Assembly: GCF_014191505.1 (NCBI RefSeq)
Contig: NZ_JACHWS010000001.1
Location: 930,001 to 994,000, forward strand
Reading direction: 5' to 3'
Origin: Hoyosella altamirensis
GTDB taxonomy: Bacteria > Actinomycetota > Actinomycetes > Mycobacteriales > Mycobacteriaceae
Length of the DNA stretch: 64,000 bases
Part shown: in pieces, positions 8,546-17,222 of the stretch
Position numbering within the stretch: position 1 is the stretch's first letter
Layout: every line of letters starts with the position of its first letter
The notes under the pieces: generated by a model
What the model was told of the DNA's origin: nothing
The model's input: the letters and a program-made list of their open reading frames with translations, nothing else
Databases searched by the model: none
Program-made: the position numbers and the translations under genes

Positions 8546-9648
8546 GCGCGGAACTCGATCTGCTGTATACCGACGTTGAGGAAGCGCTGCGCGATAGCGT
8601 CCGCCGCGTACTGACTAAGCGGTGCGGCCCCGACAGAGTCGCCGAAGTGTATGACACGGGCAGCACAACTGACGATGCGGCGTGGCAGGTGCTCGCGTCA
8701 GATCTGGGTCTCGCAGCACTCCTCGTCAGTGAGGAAAATGGCGGCGCTGGTGCGAGCGCTCGCGAAGCCGCTGTGGTGCTCGAAGAACTCGGTCGGGCGG
8801 TCGCGCCGGTGCCGTTCCTCACCAGTTCGGTTATCGCGACCACCGTGCTCGAAAAGCTCGGCGCGGCGGACCTTCTCGAGCAGCTTGCAAATGGCGAAAA
8901 GACTGCGGCGCTGGTGCTGCCGTTCACAACGGGACCGGACGGATTCACAACAGCTGTTTCGGTATCGGGCGCCGGCGAGCTTTCCGGGACTGTCACAAGC
9001 GTCGCGGGTGCGCTCGCGGCTGACGTTCTCATCGTCCCCGTTGCGAGCCAGGGAGGTCTGGATCTGTTCGAAGTGCCTGCTGATGACGCACGCATCACTG
9101 CTGTGTCTTCGCTGGACATGACACGGCAGATCGCCGATGTCGAACTGATTGGGGTGGCCGGGACGCGGCTCGCGACCGGTGCCGAAGCGTCAAATGCGGT
9201 GCAAGCGGGGCTAGAAACCGGGGCAGCGCTGCTAGCGTCGGAGCAACTCGGTATCGCTCAGTGGTGCCTGGACGCCACCGTCGAGTACTTGAAAGTGCGT
9301 AAGCAGTTTGGGCGGGTAGTCGGCGGATTCCAGGCCCTGAAGCATCGCCTGGCGGATCTTTATGTCATGGTCGAATCTGCCCGCGCGGCAGCACGTTACG
9401 CGGCAGCGTCTGTGGCAGCTCAAGACCCGGACAGTGCAGTGGCAGCGTCGCTGGCGCAAGCCTATTGTTCGGACGTCGCGGTGTTCGCGACCGAGGAATG
9501 CGTGCAACTCCACGGTGGTATCGGCATGACATGGGAGCATCCGGCGCACCTGTACCTCAAGCGAGCTAAGGCGAGCCAGATCGGTCTGGGCACTCCGGGG
9601 ATGCACCGCAAGCGGCTGGCTGAGCTTGTCGATCTCCCTGCGGCATAG
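8542..9648 (+). CDS. Acyl-CoA dehydrogenase (FadE), candidate non-catalytic partner subunit
   Basis: This 368-residue acyl-CoA dehydrogenase-fold protein has VRKQFGRVVGGFQALKHRLA and CVQLHGGIGMTWEHPAHLYL, both typical of the C-terminal helical domain. Where active enzymes have a Glu-Gly-Thr catalytic loop it reads SQIGLGTPGMH, so the base is absent. It overlaps the preceding FadE by ATGA. Established work on Mycobacterium tuberculosis FadE pairs shows heterotetramers with one subunit lacking the base; this pair matches that layout. It is the last gene of the operon and is followed by a strong hairpin. Confidence 0.9.
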   Translation: MSAELDLLYTDVEEALRDSVRRVLTKRCGPDRVAEVYDTGSTTDDAAWQVLASDLGLAALLVSEENGGAGASAREAAVVLEELGRAVAPVPFLTSSVIATTVLEKLGAADLLEQLANGEKTAALVLPFTTGPDGFTTAVSVSGAGELSGTVTSVAGALAADVLIVPVASQGGLDLFEVPADDARITAVSSLDMTRQIADVELIGVAGTRLATGAEASNAVQAGLETGAALLASEQLGIAQWCLDATVEYLKVRKQFGRVVGGFQALKHRLADLYVMVESARAAARYAAASVAAQDPDSAVAASLAQAYCSDVAVFATEECVQLHGGIGMTWEHPAHLYLKRAKASQIGLGTPGMHRKRLAELVDLPAA

Positions 9649-9702
9649 GGGGAGTGCTCCTCAGGCACGTTCAAACCTGAACAAATCTGACTCCCACAAG
9701 CA

Positions 9703-9734
9703 ATGGGGTGTCCACGCTGTCGTGGACACCCCAT
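9703..9734. terminator. Hairpin between convergent operons
   Basis: ATGGGGTGTCCACG, loop CTGT, then the perfect complement CGTGGACACCCCAT: a 14-bp stem with a 4-base loop. It lies between the convergent ends at 9648 and 9745. There is no T-run on either side, so it would be a U-tract-independent, bidirectional terminator. Confidence 0.75.
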
Positions 9735-9744
9735 CGGTCGCCGA

Positions 9745-11007
9745 TCATGCCTTCGCGGCGAGTTGTGCCGCGGAAGCAGGGGAGTGGCCGTTGGTGCTGC
9801 CAGTGCGGTGCTTACGCAGCTCCTGCCTGGCAATGGCGCGCTTGTGTACTTCGTCGGGTCCGTCGGCCAGGCGCAGCGTACGCAGGTGGGCGTACGCGCT
9901 GGCGAGTGGGAAGTCGTCGGTGACCCCGCCGCCGCCGTGGACCTGGATCGCACGGTCGACGATTTTAAGCGCGATCTGCGGCGCAGCAACTTTGATTGCG
10001 GCAATTTCGGTGCGTGCGGCCTTGTTGCCGACGGTATCCATCATCCATGCCGCCTTGAGCGTCAGCAGCCGGATCATCTCGATCTCGATACGCGCTTCGG
10101 CGATCCAGTCCTGGATGTTCGCGCGTTCACTGAGCTTCTGACCGAAAGTGACGCGCGACTCGGCCCGCGTGCACATTAACTCAAGCGCACGCTCGGCTAT
10201 GCCGATGGTGCGCATGCAATGGTGGATGCGTCCTGGGCCAAGACGGGCCTGGCTGATCGCGAATCCCTCACCTTCGCCTTTGAGGACATCAGATGCCGGC
10301 ACAATGACATCTTTGAAGTCGATTTCGGCGTGGCCTTCACGGTCCTCGTAGCCGAAGACGGGGAGGTTGCGCAGCACTGTGATGCCAGGCGCATCGATAG
10401 GTACCACCATCATCGACTGCTGGCGGTGCAGTTCGGCGGCTGGGTCTGTTTTGCCCATTACGATCAGTACGCGACAATTCTTGTGCATCGCGTTAGATGC
10501 GAACCATTTGCGGCCATTAAGAACGTAGTGATCACCGCTGCGTTCCATACGGAGTTCGATGCTCGTAGCATCCGAGCTGGCTACGGCGGGTTCAGTCATC
10601 GCAAAGGCTGAGCGAATCGTGCCGTCGAGAAGTGGCCTGAGGTATTTCTCTTTGTGCTCGTCGGTACCGAAGAGGGTCAGGACCTCCATGTTTCCAGTAT
10701 CCGGTGCATTGCAATTGCAGGCCTCGGAGGCAATCTCGCTGCGGCCCATAATTTCTGCGAGCGGCGCGTACTCGTAGTTCGTTAACCCGGGTCCCCATTC
10801 GGGGTGGGGGTGGAAGAGATTCCACAGACCGCGTGCGCGGGCTTCCCTCTTGAGTTCCTCGAGGATCGGGGGATGGAAATGTGGGTCCCCGGACTCGCGC
10901 CTTTGCTCGTGGTAGATAGCCTCAGCTGGGTAGATGTGCTGGTCCATGAACCTGAGGAGATCCTTCCGGTACTTTTGTGCGCGGTCGGAGAGTTTGAAGA
11001 ATTCCAT
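9745..11007 (-). CDS. Acyl-CoA dehydrogenase, ACAD10/11-like
   Basis: This 420-residue protein starts at ATG 11007 with AGGAG upstream. It has [15 protein letters not shown] at the flavin site and [14 protein letters not shown] in the helical domain. The loop that holds the catalytic acid reads LADGPDEVH, as in the ACAD10/11-type branch (Asp in place of Glu at that position). It is encoded opposite to the FadE operon and upstream of nothing on its own strand except the hairpin at 9703. It is 90 bases downstream of an SDR gene, with which it may be cotranscribed. Likely role: oxidation of a branched or hydroxylated acyl-CoA; the substrate is unknown. Confidence 0.92.
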   Translation of the reverse strand: MEFFKLSDRAQKYRKDLLRFMDQHIYPAEAIYHEQRRESGDPHFHPPILEELKREARARGLWNLFHPHPEWGPGLTNYEYAPLAEIMGRSEIASEACNCNAPDTGNMEVLTLFGTDEHKEKYLRPLLDGTIRSAFAMTEPAVASSDATSIELRMERSGDHYVLNGRKWFASNAMHKNCRVLIVMGKTDPAAELHRQQSMMVVPIDAPGITVLRNLPVFGYEDREGHAEIDFKDVIVPASDVLKGEGEGFAISQARLGPGRIHHCMRTIGIAERALELMCTRAESRVTFGQKLSERANIQDWIAEARIEIEMIRLLTLKAAWMMDTVGNKAARTEIAAIKVAAPQIALKIVDRAIQVHGGGGVTDDFPLASAYAHLRTLRLADGPDEVHKRAIARQELRKHRTGSTNGHSPASAAQLAAKA

Positions 11008-11097
11008 GGAAACTCCTGTGTGAAAGCAGTGGGCGGGTGGGGGCTGTGCGTGGTCAAACACCGCCGAAGTCGAAAGGGACGGCGCTAGGCGTTCGGT

Positions 11098-11937
11098 TCA
11101 CGCGACCGCTTCCTGGTAGCGGCGCATCCCGCGGATCCATCGGTCGTAGTCAGATGTTTTGCGCTGGAAGAAATCCAGTACCTCTGGGTGGGGGAGGATC
11201 AAGAAACGTTCATCGCGGATCGCGTCGAGCACGATGCCGGCGACTTCCAGCGGCTCAAGTACCGTGCCGGCCTCAGTCACCGCTTTCGCGGACACCTGTG
11301 CGACTGCGCCCGCGGAGTTGCCGTCGCCACCAGTGAGCATGTCGGTGTTGACGCCCATGGGGCAGAGGCAGCTTACCTTGATACCCTGTTTTCCGTACGT
11401 CACCGCAAGCCACTCCGCAAACGCGACCGCGCCGTGCTTCGATACGGCGTAGGTGGCCGAACCGAGTTGAGTGATGAGCCCCGCCGCGGAGGCGGTGCTG
11501 ACGAAGTATCCGCCGCCACGCTCGATCCAGCGGGGGACTAGGAGTCGCGCGGCACGGACGTGGCCCAGGACATTCACCTGGATCGCCTGCCCCCATTCGT
11601 GCTCGGACGCGTCAAGACCCACTCCGCCGCCGACACCAGCATTCGCGAAGAACATCTCGACAGGGCCGAACTGCGATTCAGTTTCGGCGATAAGTGAACT
11701 CAAGTCGCGTTCGCTGGACGCGTCACCCGCCTGAGCGAAAATGGCTCCCGGGTGATCCTGGGTGAGGCGCGCCGCCGTCGATGCGAGTTTGTCAGCATTG
11801 ACGTCGGTGATCGCGACGCGTGCGCCGTTCTGCGCTAGCCGCTGAGCGAGAGCCGCGCCAATGCCGCCTGCCGCGCCGGTGACTACTGCTACCCGACCCG
11901 TCGCTGTACTTTTAGCCGCTGCGCCGCTGAACTCCAT
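11098..11937 (-). CDS. Short-chain dehydrogenase/reductase
   Basis: This 279-residue classical SDR has TGAAGGIG at residues 20-27, FANAG in place of NNAG at about 94-98, the Ser of STASAAG and YAVSK as the catalytic pair. The tail is slightly longer than in FabG (HPEVLDFFQRKTSDYDRW), a shape common among actinobacterial SDRs acting on lipid or terpenoid alcohols. It lies 11 bases from the MDR gene at 11949 on the same strand, so the two are cotranscribed. The substrate is not identified. The unusual FANAG is still compatible with activity. Confidence 0.9.
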   Translation of the reverse strand: MEFSGAAAKSTATGRVAVVTGAAGGIGAALAQRLAQNGARVAITDVNADKLASTAARLTQDHPGAIFAQAGDASSERDLSSLIAETESQFGPVEMFFANAGVGGGVGLDASEHEWGQAIQVNVLGHVRAARLLVPRWIERGGGYFVSTASAAGLITQLGSATYAVSKHGAVAFAEWLAVTYGKQGIKVSCLCPMGVNTDMLTGGDGNSAGAVAQVSAKAVTEAGTVLEPLEVAGIVLDAIRDERFLILPHPEVLDFFQRKTSDYDRWIRGMRRYQEAVA

Positions 11938-11948
11938 GTCGTACTCCC

Positions 11949-12953
11949 TTATAGGCGAATGAGCATCTTGCCGGTGTTAGCTCCGCGAAGAAGGCCGAGG
12001 AAGGCGTCCACGGCATTGTCGATTCCTTCCGCGACGGTTTCCGGGGTGCGCAACGAACCGTCACCGATCCAGCTGGATGCGAGGCCGGTAAAGTCCGCAG
12101 CCAGATCTTTGTGGTCGCTGACGATGAATCCACGCACTGTGAGCCGCTTGCTGATGACCTGCATCAGGTTGTCGGGTCCCGGTCCGGCGGCGGCGTCGTT
12201 GTAGTGGGAGATAGCTCCGCACATCGCGATGCGCCCGTTGTCTCGCATCGTGGCGATGGCTGCCCGAAGGTGCTCACCGCCAACGTTGTCGAAGTAGACG
12301 TCGATGCCGTCTGGTGCCGCTTCGCGCAGGTGTTTGTCGAGATTGCCCGCCCGATAGTCGATTCCGGTGTCAAAGCCGAAATCCGAGACTAGGCGCTGGG
12401 CCTTTGTGGGGCCGCCCGCTGAGCCGATTACTTTCGCTGCGCCGAGATGCCTCGCGATGCGGCCCGCGACAGTGCCGACGGCGCCGGCAGCGGCGGAGAT
12501 AAACACGACATCGCCGTCGCGGACCGGGGCGATCCGGGTAAGACCCGCATAAGCGGTAAGCCCTGGCATGCCGGCCGGGCCGAGATAGGTCTGCAGCGGA
12601 ACGGCCGAGCCGTCCACTTGCTGGACGTGAGGGGCGTCGACGAGTGCGTACTCGCGCCAGCCCGCGAAATGCAGGACTGTCGCGCCGACCGGGACGTCGC
12701 CAGCTCTGGACTCGATGACGGTCCCAACTGCGCCGCCTTCTAGCGGCGCGTTCAGCTGAAACGGGGCCACATACGACTTCACATCGTTCATGCGGCCGCG
12801 CATGTACGGGTCGACGGAAAGCCAGTTGTTGCGTACGAGTACCTGACCGTCGGAGGGGCTGCGGACCTCCGACGTGACAAGTGTGAAATTCTCGGGCGCG
12901 GGTTCTCCGGAGGGACGGGATACGAGATGAACTTCGCGGCTTGTGACAGCCAT
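11949..12953 (-). CDS. NADP-dependent MDR oxidoreductase (CurA/YncB/LTB4-dehydrogenase type)
   Basis: This 334-residue protein starts at ATG 12953 with GGAGG nearby. It contains LVRNNWLSVDPYMRGRMN, typical of the zinc-independent 2-alkenal/prostaglandin reductase branch. The Rossmann motif AAAGAVGTVAGRIA and VYFDNVGGEHL follow. Family members reduce alpha,beta-unsaturated carbonyls with NADPH. It is the first gene of a three-gene minus-strand group with an SDR and an acyl-CoA dehydrogenase. The preceding 297 bases to the TetR gene hold no convincing gene; a TTGACGTC word at 13035 recurs upstream of that TetR gene. Confidence 0.9.
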   Translation of the reverse strand: MAVTSREVHLVSRPSGEPAPENFTLVTSEVRSPSDGQVLVRNNWLSVDPYMRGRMNDVKSYVAPFQLNAPLEGGAVGTVIESRAGDVPVGATVLHFAGWREYALVDAPHVQQVDGSAVPLQTYLGPAGMPGLTAYAGLTRIAPVRDGDVVFISAAAGAVGTVAGRIARHLGAAKVIGSAGGPTKAQRLVSDFGFDTGIDYRAGNLDKHLREAAPDGIDVYFDNVGGEHLRAAIATMRDNGRIAMCGAISHYNDAAAGPGPDNLMQVISKRLTVRGFIVSDHKDLAADFTGLASSWIGDGSLRTPETVAEGIDNAVDAFLGLLRGANTGKMLIRL

Positions 12954-13250
12954 GCGAAACCTCCACTGCGAATCGGGGACCGCGGCGCCCATTGGGTTCA
13001 GGCCCGCGATATTGTGCCTCAACCTTAAATGAAGTTGACGTCGGATTCAATGTAAGTGAGCCGCTTAGTCGTCACGATCACGGTAGCGCTGCTGCCCGTT
13101 TGCTCATACGCGAGTTCGTCGGCGCGGAACTTAGGATTAACCGGCACGCTCAGTGGCGTGGAATGACGCCCGTCAAGGGATCCTCATGTCGCCATGATGA
13201 TTGGGTTCGGGGTCATGACGCTCGCGGCGATGAGGAGATACGGGTCGACC

Positions 13251-13886
13251 TCACGCGTCAGCCGGGTTCCGCTGGTCGCGGTACCCCAGCATCCGCAACG
13301 CCAGGTCCCGGTAGTGTCCCGCGATCGCCTGCGGACTCCATTGGCCTTCATCGCGATACCATCGGGCTACATCTAGCCCGAGGGAGAGAAGCGCGAGAGT
13401 CGTCATGCGGGGGTCGCCGGTATGGAAATCCCCGGTGGTCACGCCGGCGCTGACGATTTCCCTGACATGACGTTCGATTTCCCGCCGGATCCCCGCAATT
13501 TCGTTTAAGTGCTCAGGGCTAAGCGCGGCGAGTTCATAGTTCACGATGCGCGCTGTGGTGTGATTACGGGCGTGGTGCTCAGTGAAAGCACTGATCACTG
13601 CGGTCAGTTGGTCGACTGGATTCTCCGAGGCTGACAGTGCGTTCTTAACCAGGCGCAGCGTCGCATGATGACCCGCTCGCGATATCAAATAGAGCAGGTC
13701 TTCTTTGGACTTGTGGTGAATGTAGAGGGCGGCCGGACTCATGCCCGCACGCGTAGCGATGTCGCGCGTCGTGGTGCCATGAAAGCCCTTGTCAGCGAAG
13801 GCTTCGACTGCGGCGGCGAAGAGGCGCTCGCGGGCGTCCGTCGCCGGCGAAGCTGCACCCACACCGTTCTCAGTCGCGCGGCTCAT
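13251..13886 (-). CDS. TetR-family transcriptional regulator
   Basis: This 211-residue regulator has its helix-turn-helix at about residues 18-65 (FADKGFHGTTTRDIATRAGM and SPAALYIHHKSKEDLLYLI). I chose ATG 13886, which follows GAGGAGG; a GTG directly before it would sit too close to that site. The helical C-terminal domain resembles fatty-acid and steroid-linked TetR proteins of actinobacteria, but I cannot name an orthologue. It precedes the 12953-9745 group on the same strand and probably controls it. A long inverted repeat in its own upstream region suggests autoregulation. Confidence 0.9.
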   Translation of the reverse strand: MSRATENGVGAASPATDARERLFAAAVEAFADKGFHGTTTRDIATRAGMSPAALYIHHKSKEDLLYLISRAGHHATLRLVKNALSASENPVDQLTAVISAFTEHHARNHTTARIVNYELAALSPEHLNEIAGIRREIERHVREIVSAGVTTGDFHTGDPRMTTLALLSLGLDVARWYRDEGQWSPQAIAGHYRDLALRMLGYRDQRNPADA

Positions 13887-13909
13887 CACACCTCCTCGCC
13901 CCAGTCCGA

Positions 13910-13946
13910 AACGCTCATGACCCGCGCCTTACGGATCATGAGCGTT
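13910..13946. promoter_or_regulatory. Inverted repeat upstream of the TetR gene
   Basis: AACGCTCATGA (13910-13920) and TCATGAGCGTT (13936-13946) are perfect complements with 15 bases between. They stand 24-60 bases upstream of the TetR start at 13886, where an autoregulatory operator is expected. A hairpin ending the BCCT gene transcript is an alternative, because that gene also reads leftward and ends at 13985. Confidence 0.5.
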
Positions 13947-13984
13947 CGCTTATTTTGACGTCAGGATACGCCAAAAAGGGCGGG

Positions 13985-15583
13985 CTACTCCTCCAGATCC
14001 TGCTGCACGCGGTACTTCGCGTGTTGCCTTTCCCGGATTGGACGCCCGGTGACGACGTGATCCTCTCTGAGCGCTTTCACGAGGTTGAACATCGTGAAGA
14101 AGCCGATGAGGAAGAACGGCAACCCTATTACGGTGATCACCTGCTGTAAGGCCGTCAGCCCGTCGGTACCTGCCGCGGCAGCCAGGAGCGTCGCCGCCAC
14201 AAGACCTTCGGCAGCGGCCCAGAACACCCGCTGCCGCGTGGGCCCAGCACCGATGTCACCGGTGCAGAGCATGTCAACGACCAGCGATGCCGAGTCCGAG
14301 GACGTTGTAAAGAAGATCACCACGATAAGTACCGAGATTGCTGCCACTAAAGTCGTGGCGGGGAAGTTTTCGAGGAAACTGAACAACGCCCCGGGAATGT
14401 CACCTTCGTCGACCACCTCCTGAACGAGGTTGCCGTCGCGGTTGCGCTCGATGTCAAAGGATGACAGTCCGAACACGCTGAACCAGATGATGGTGAACGC
14501 GGTGGGGAGGCCAAGCACGCCACCGACGAATTGGCGGATTGTGCGGCCCCGCGAGATACGCGCAATGAAGATGCCGACGAATGGCGCCCACGTGATGGTC
14601 CAGGCCCAGTAGAAGACAGTCCAGCTTCCCTGCCATCCAGGGTTGACGTCGGCGGCGTCAGTCCAGAACGCGAGCGGCACGATCCATTTGAGGTAGGTGC
14701 CGGTGGTTTCGATGATCCCTTTGAGGAGGTACAGCGTGGACCCGGCGAAGAGGATGAATACCAGCAGCCCGATTGCCATGGTGATGTTGATGTTCGATAG
14801 TCGTTTGATGCCTTTGTCGAGGCCAGCAACAACAGACGCAATCGCGATCAGAGTGATGACGGTAATCAGAATGACTTGGACGAGTTTGCTTTCCGGGATC
14901 CCGAAAAGCGAGTTCAGGCCGGCATTGATTTGCAGAGTTCCCAGACCGATGGACGTCGCGACACCAAACAGGGTTCCTAACACTGCGAGAACGTCGATGC
15001 TCTTCCCGATGGGGCCGTGGATCTTGTCCCCGAGCATCGGGTGGAAGATCGAACTGACGCGCATGGGCAGCCCGCGTTTGTAGACGAAATAGGCGAAGGC
15101 GAGCGCCGGCAAGCAGAAGATCGTCCACGTGTGCAGCCCGAAGTGGTACAGCGTGAACGCCATTGCCTCTTCTTCGGCTGCTAGCGATTCGGGGACAACG
15201 TCCGCACGCGGCGGGTTCGCGTAGTGGCTGATCGGCTCCGCGACCCCCCAGAACATGAGAATCGTGCCGATGCCGGCCGCGAACAGCATCGCGAACCAGG
15301 TGGCCGTGTTGTATTCCGGTTGTTCCTCATCACCACCGAGCTTGACGTGCCCGTATCTGCTGATCGCGATCCAGATCAAGAACAGCAGAAATGACGTCAC
15401 ACCAAGGATGTAGAACCAGCCCAGGTTGGCGAGAATCCAGTCCTTGACGTTCTCGAACACCGCGTCGACCGTGCTGGTGAACAAGATTGCGATGAGAACG
15501 AAACCGACCGTGATGGCTGCGGACACAAAGAAGATGATCGGATCCGTCCGAAGACCGAAAAGGTCGTGAAACTTCTTGAGCAT
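13985..15583 (-). CDS. BCCT-family transporter (betaine/choline/carnitine type)
   Basis: This 532-residue integral membrane protein has about twelve hydrophobic segments. The BCCT signatures are clear: FAAGIGTILMFWGVAEP near residue 103, the aromatic-rich segment WTVFYWAWTITWAPFVGIFIARISRGR and FFTTSSDSASLVVDML. Family members import glycine betaine, choline or related compounds, usually coupled to sodium, mainly for osmoprotection. The C-terminal tail is short (about 40 residues), so the long osmosensing extension of BetP-like members is reduced. It appears monocistronic. Substrate choice cannot be read from sequence. Confidence 0.95.
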   Translation of the reverse strand: MLKKFHDLFGLRTDPIIFFVSAAITVGFVLIAILFTSTVDAVFENVKDWILANLGWFYILGVTSFLLFLIWIAISRYGHVKLGGDEEQPEYNTATWFAMLFAAGIGTILMFWGVAEPISHYANPPRADVVPESLAAEEEAMAFTLYHFGLHTWTIFCLPALAFAYFVYKRGLPMRVSSIFHPMLGDKIHGPIGKSIDVLAVLGTLFGVATSIGLGTLQINAGLNSLFGIPESKLVQVILITVITLIAIASVVAGLDKGIKRLSNINITMAIGLLVFILFAGSTLYLLKGIIETTGTYLKWIVPLAFWTDAADVNPGWQGSWTVFYWAWTITWAPFVGIFIARISRGRTIRQFVGGVLGLPTAFTIIWFSVFGLSSFDIERNRDGNLVQEVVDEGDIPGALFSFLENFPATTLVAAISVLIVVIFFTTSSDSASLVVDMLCTGDIGAGPTRQRVFWAAAEGLVAATLLAAAAGTDGLTALQQVITVIGLPFFLIGFFTMFNLVKALREDHVVTGRPIRERQHAKYRVQQDLEE

Positions 15584-15680
15584 GATGCTTCTCCTGCCGT
15601 GACGTTCGGGAAGCTATCTCCGTGATCTTGCCACTCCCAGAACATGTACGCGCGCCGAATGGCAGGGATCCGCTATATTT

Positions 15681-17201
15681 TTACGTCCTGTTTTGTGCAT
15701 ATAACGTCAGTGAACAATGGCGTGCACGGAACCTGAATCGAGTGCCCTGCGCGAGCGGATCGCCGTCGAGTGCCAGCGGAACGTCATCTCCCAGGATCGT
15801 GACGTTGAGCCGCGCGAGGCGGTCACGACGGTGCACAGGGCTTTTCCCTAGAGTCCCGGTCAGTACTGCGTAGAGCGCGCGAAGATAGGACAGGCGCAGA
15901 TCCGCGCGGATCCGGCGGACGTCGAGTTTGCCTTCAGCCAGGCTGGTGCGCCCGACGGGAATCCGGTCCGCGGGAGCGTAACCGCCGTTCCCGACGAACA
16001 GCAGCCGCAGCGTTGTCTTTCTGCCGTTGATGTTGGCTCGCAAAGGTGGGGACGTGGCGATTTCGCGGACCATCGCGGCAACCAGCGGGATCCATTTTCC
16101 GGCGATGCGCTGCCACTTCTTACGAGTCTGCAGGGCCGACGGGTAGCCGCCGATGCTCGCCGTGTTGATGAACGTGATGGGCGTTCCGCCATCGACGGCG
16201 ACGTCGGCGGTGTCAATGCAGTACGCGGAACCTTCCTCGACGGCGGCGGCGACGACGTCGACATCAAACGCCCCGGTGTCGAGGGCAAAGTGGTTCAGCG
16301 TCCCGCCGGGAAACACCGCAAGCGGCAGGCTGGTTTCCAGCGCAGCAGCGGTCACGGTGCGCACTGTTCCGTCGCCGCCGCACACGCCGAGCGCTTTCGG
16401 ATCGGCGGACTGGATCAGCGTGACGAGTTCGGCGTGCGTCTCGGGCAGCGAATCGCGGAGCGGTATTTCGCTGAATTTGGCGTCCGGCAGGCGTTCGCGC
16501 AGAGCCTCAAGCAGAGGCGACGCTCCCCGCCCAGACTCTGGGTTGTACAGAACGATCAGTCCGTCGCCTCTGGGAAGCGCGGGTGCCGGAGCGGTCTCGG
16601 CGGGAAGAGCCGGGTCACCGCTGGCGCTAGCCCACCAGCGCCGGGTAGCGAGTGCCGTCGCGCTGCCAACCGCGACGCCCGCAAGGACGTCGGAGGGCCA
16701 ATGCACGCCGGTGTGCACGCGCGAGTACGCGACGGCGGCAGCGAGCGGGGTTACGACTAGCCCCGCCGACTTCGATTCGAGGAACACGCCCGTCGCGTAC
16801 GCGCCGGCGAGCGCGGAATGGCCGGAGGGAAAGGACGATGAGCGCGGCACGTCGAAGGTTCGGCGGGCAAGGGGAACCGCGTCCGCGGGGGGACGATGGC
16901 GCGGGAAGGTCCACTTCAAAGCGGCATTAGCGAGAAGGCTGCTGAGCGACACGGATACCAGGCCGCGCACCGCGGCGCGCCGGTAAGGACCGCCCAAACC
17001 GTAGAGGATCGCGGAAGTGCCTATCCACAGCATTCCCCGGTTCGCGGACCGGCTCAGCCCCGCCATCACAACGTCGACCGAAGAGGGCCCCCAGCGCGCG
17101 GTGCGCTCGACAAGATATCGGTCTGCCGCTGTGACACGGAAGGCGGGCTGCATCTTCATAGCGTAGGCGTGAATAGAAACTTTGGTCAGCGGGTAACCCA
17201 T
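15681..17201 (-). CDS. PAP2 phosphatase fused to a diacylglycerol-kinase-type lipid kinase domain
   Basis: This 506-residue fusion has a PAP2 phosphatase domain in its first half, with KWTFPRHRP, PSGHSA and SRVHTGVHWPSDVLAG carrying the catalytic Arg/His residues. A diacylglycerol kinase catalytic domain begins at about residue 215, with GVCGGDGTVRTV and FPGGTLNHFALD. One protein thus combines removal and addition of a lipid phosphate, presumably on phosphatidate/diacylglycerol or a prenyl phosphate. Hydrophobic segments lie in the PAP2 half. The start is uncertain: ATG 17201, or Met codons at 17159 and 17153, none with a good ribosome site. It is divergent from an acyl-CoA dehydrogenase gene. 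Confidence 0.9.
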   Translation of the reverse strand: MGYPLTKVSIHAYAMKMQPAFRVTAADRYLVERTARWGPSSVDVVMAGLSRSANRGMLWIGTSAILYGLGGPYRRAAVRGLVSVSLSSLLANAALKWTFPRHRPPADAVPLARRTFDVPRSSSFPSGHSALAGAYATGVFLESKSAGLVVTPLAAAVAYSRVHTGVHWPSDVLAGVAVGSATALATRRWWASASGDPALPAETAPAPALPRGDGLIVLYNPESGRGASPLLEALRERLPDAKFSEIPLRDSLPETHAELVTLIQSADPKALGVCGGDGTVRTVTAAALETSLPLAVFPGGTLNHFALDTGAFDVDVVAAAVEEGSAYCIDTADVAVDGGTPITFINTASIGGYPSALQTRKKWQRIAGKWIPLVAAMVREIATSPPLRANINGRKTTLRLLFVGNGGYAPADRIPVGRTSLAEGKLDVRRIRADLRLSYLRALYAVLTGTLGKSPVHRRDRLARLNVTILGDDVPLALDGDPLAQGTRFRFRARHCSLTLYAQNRT

Positions 17202-17222
17202 TAAGGGACTTACGGAGGCGCA

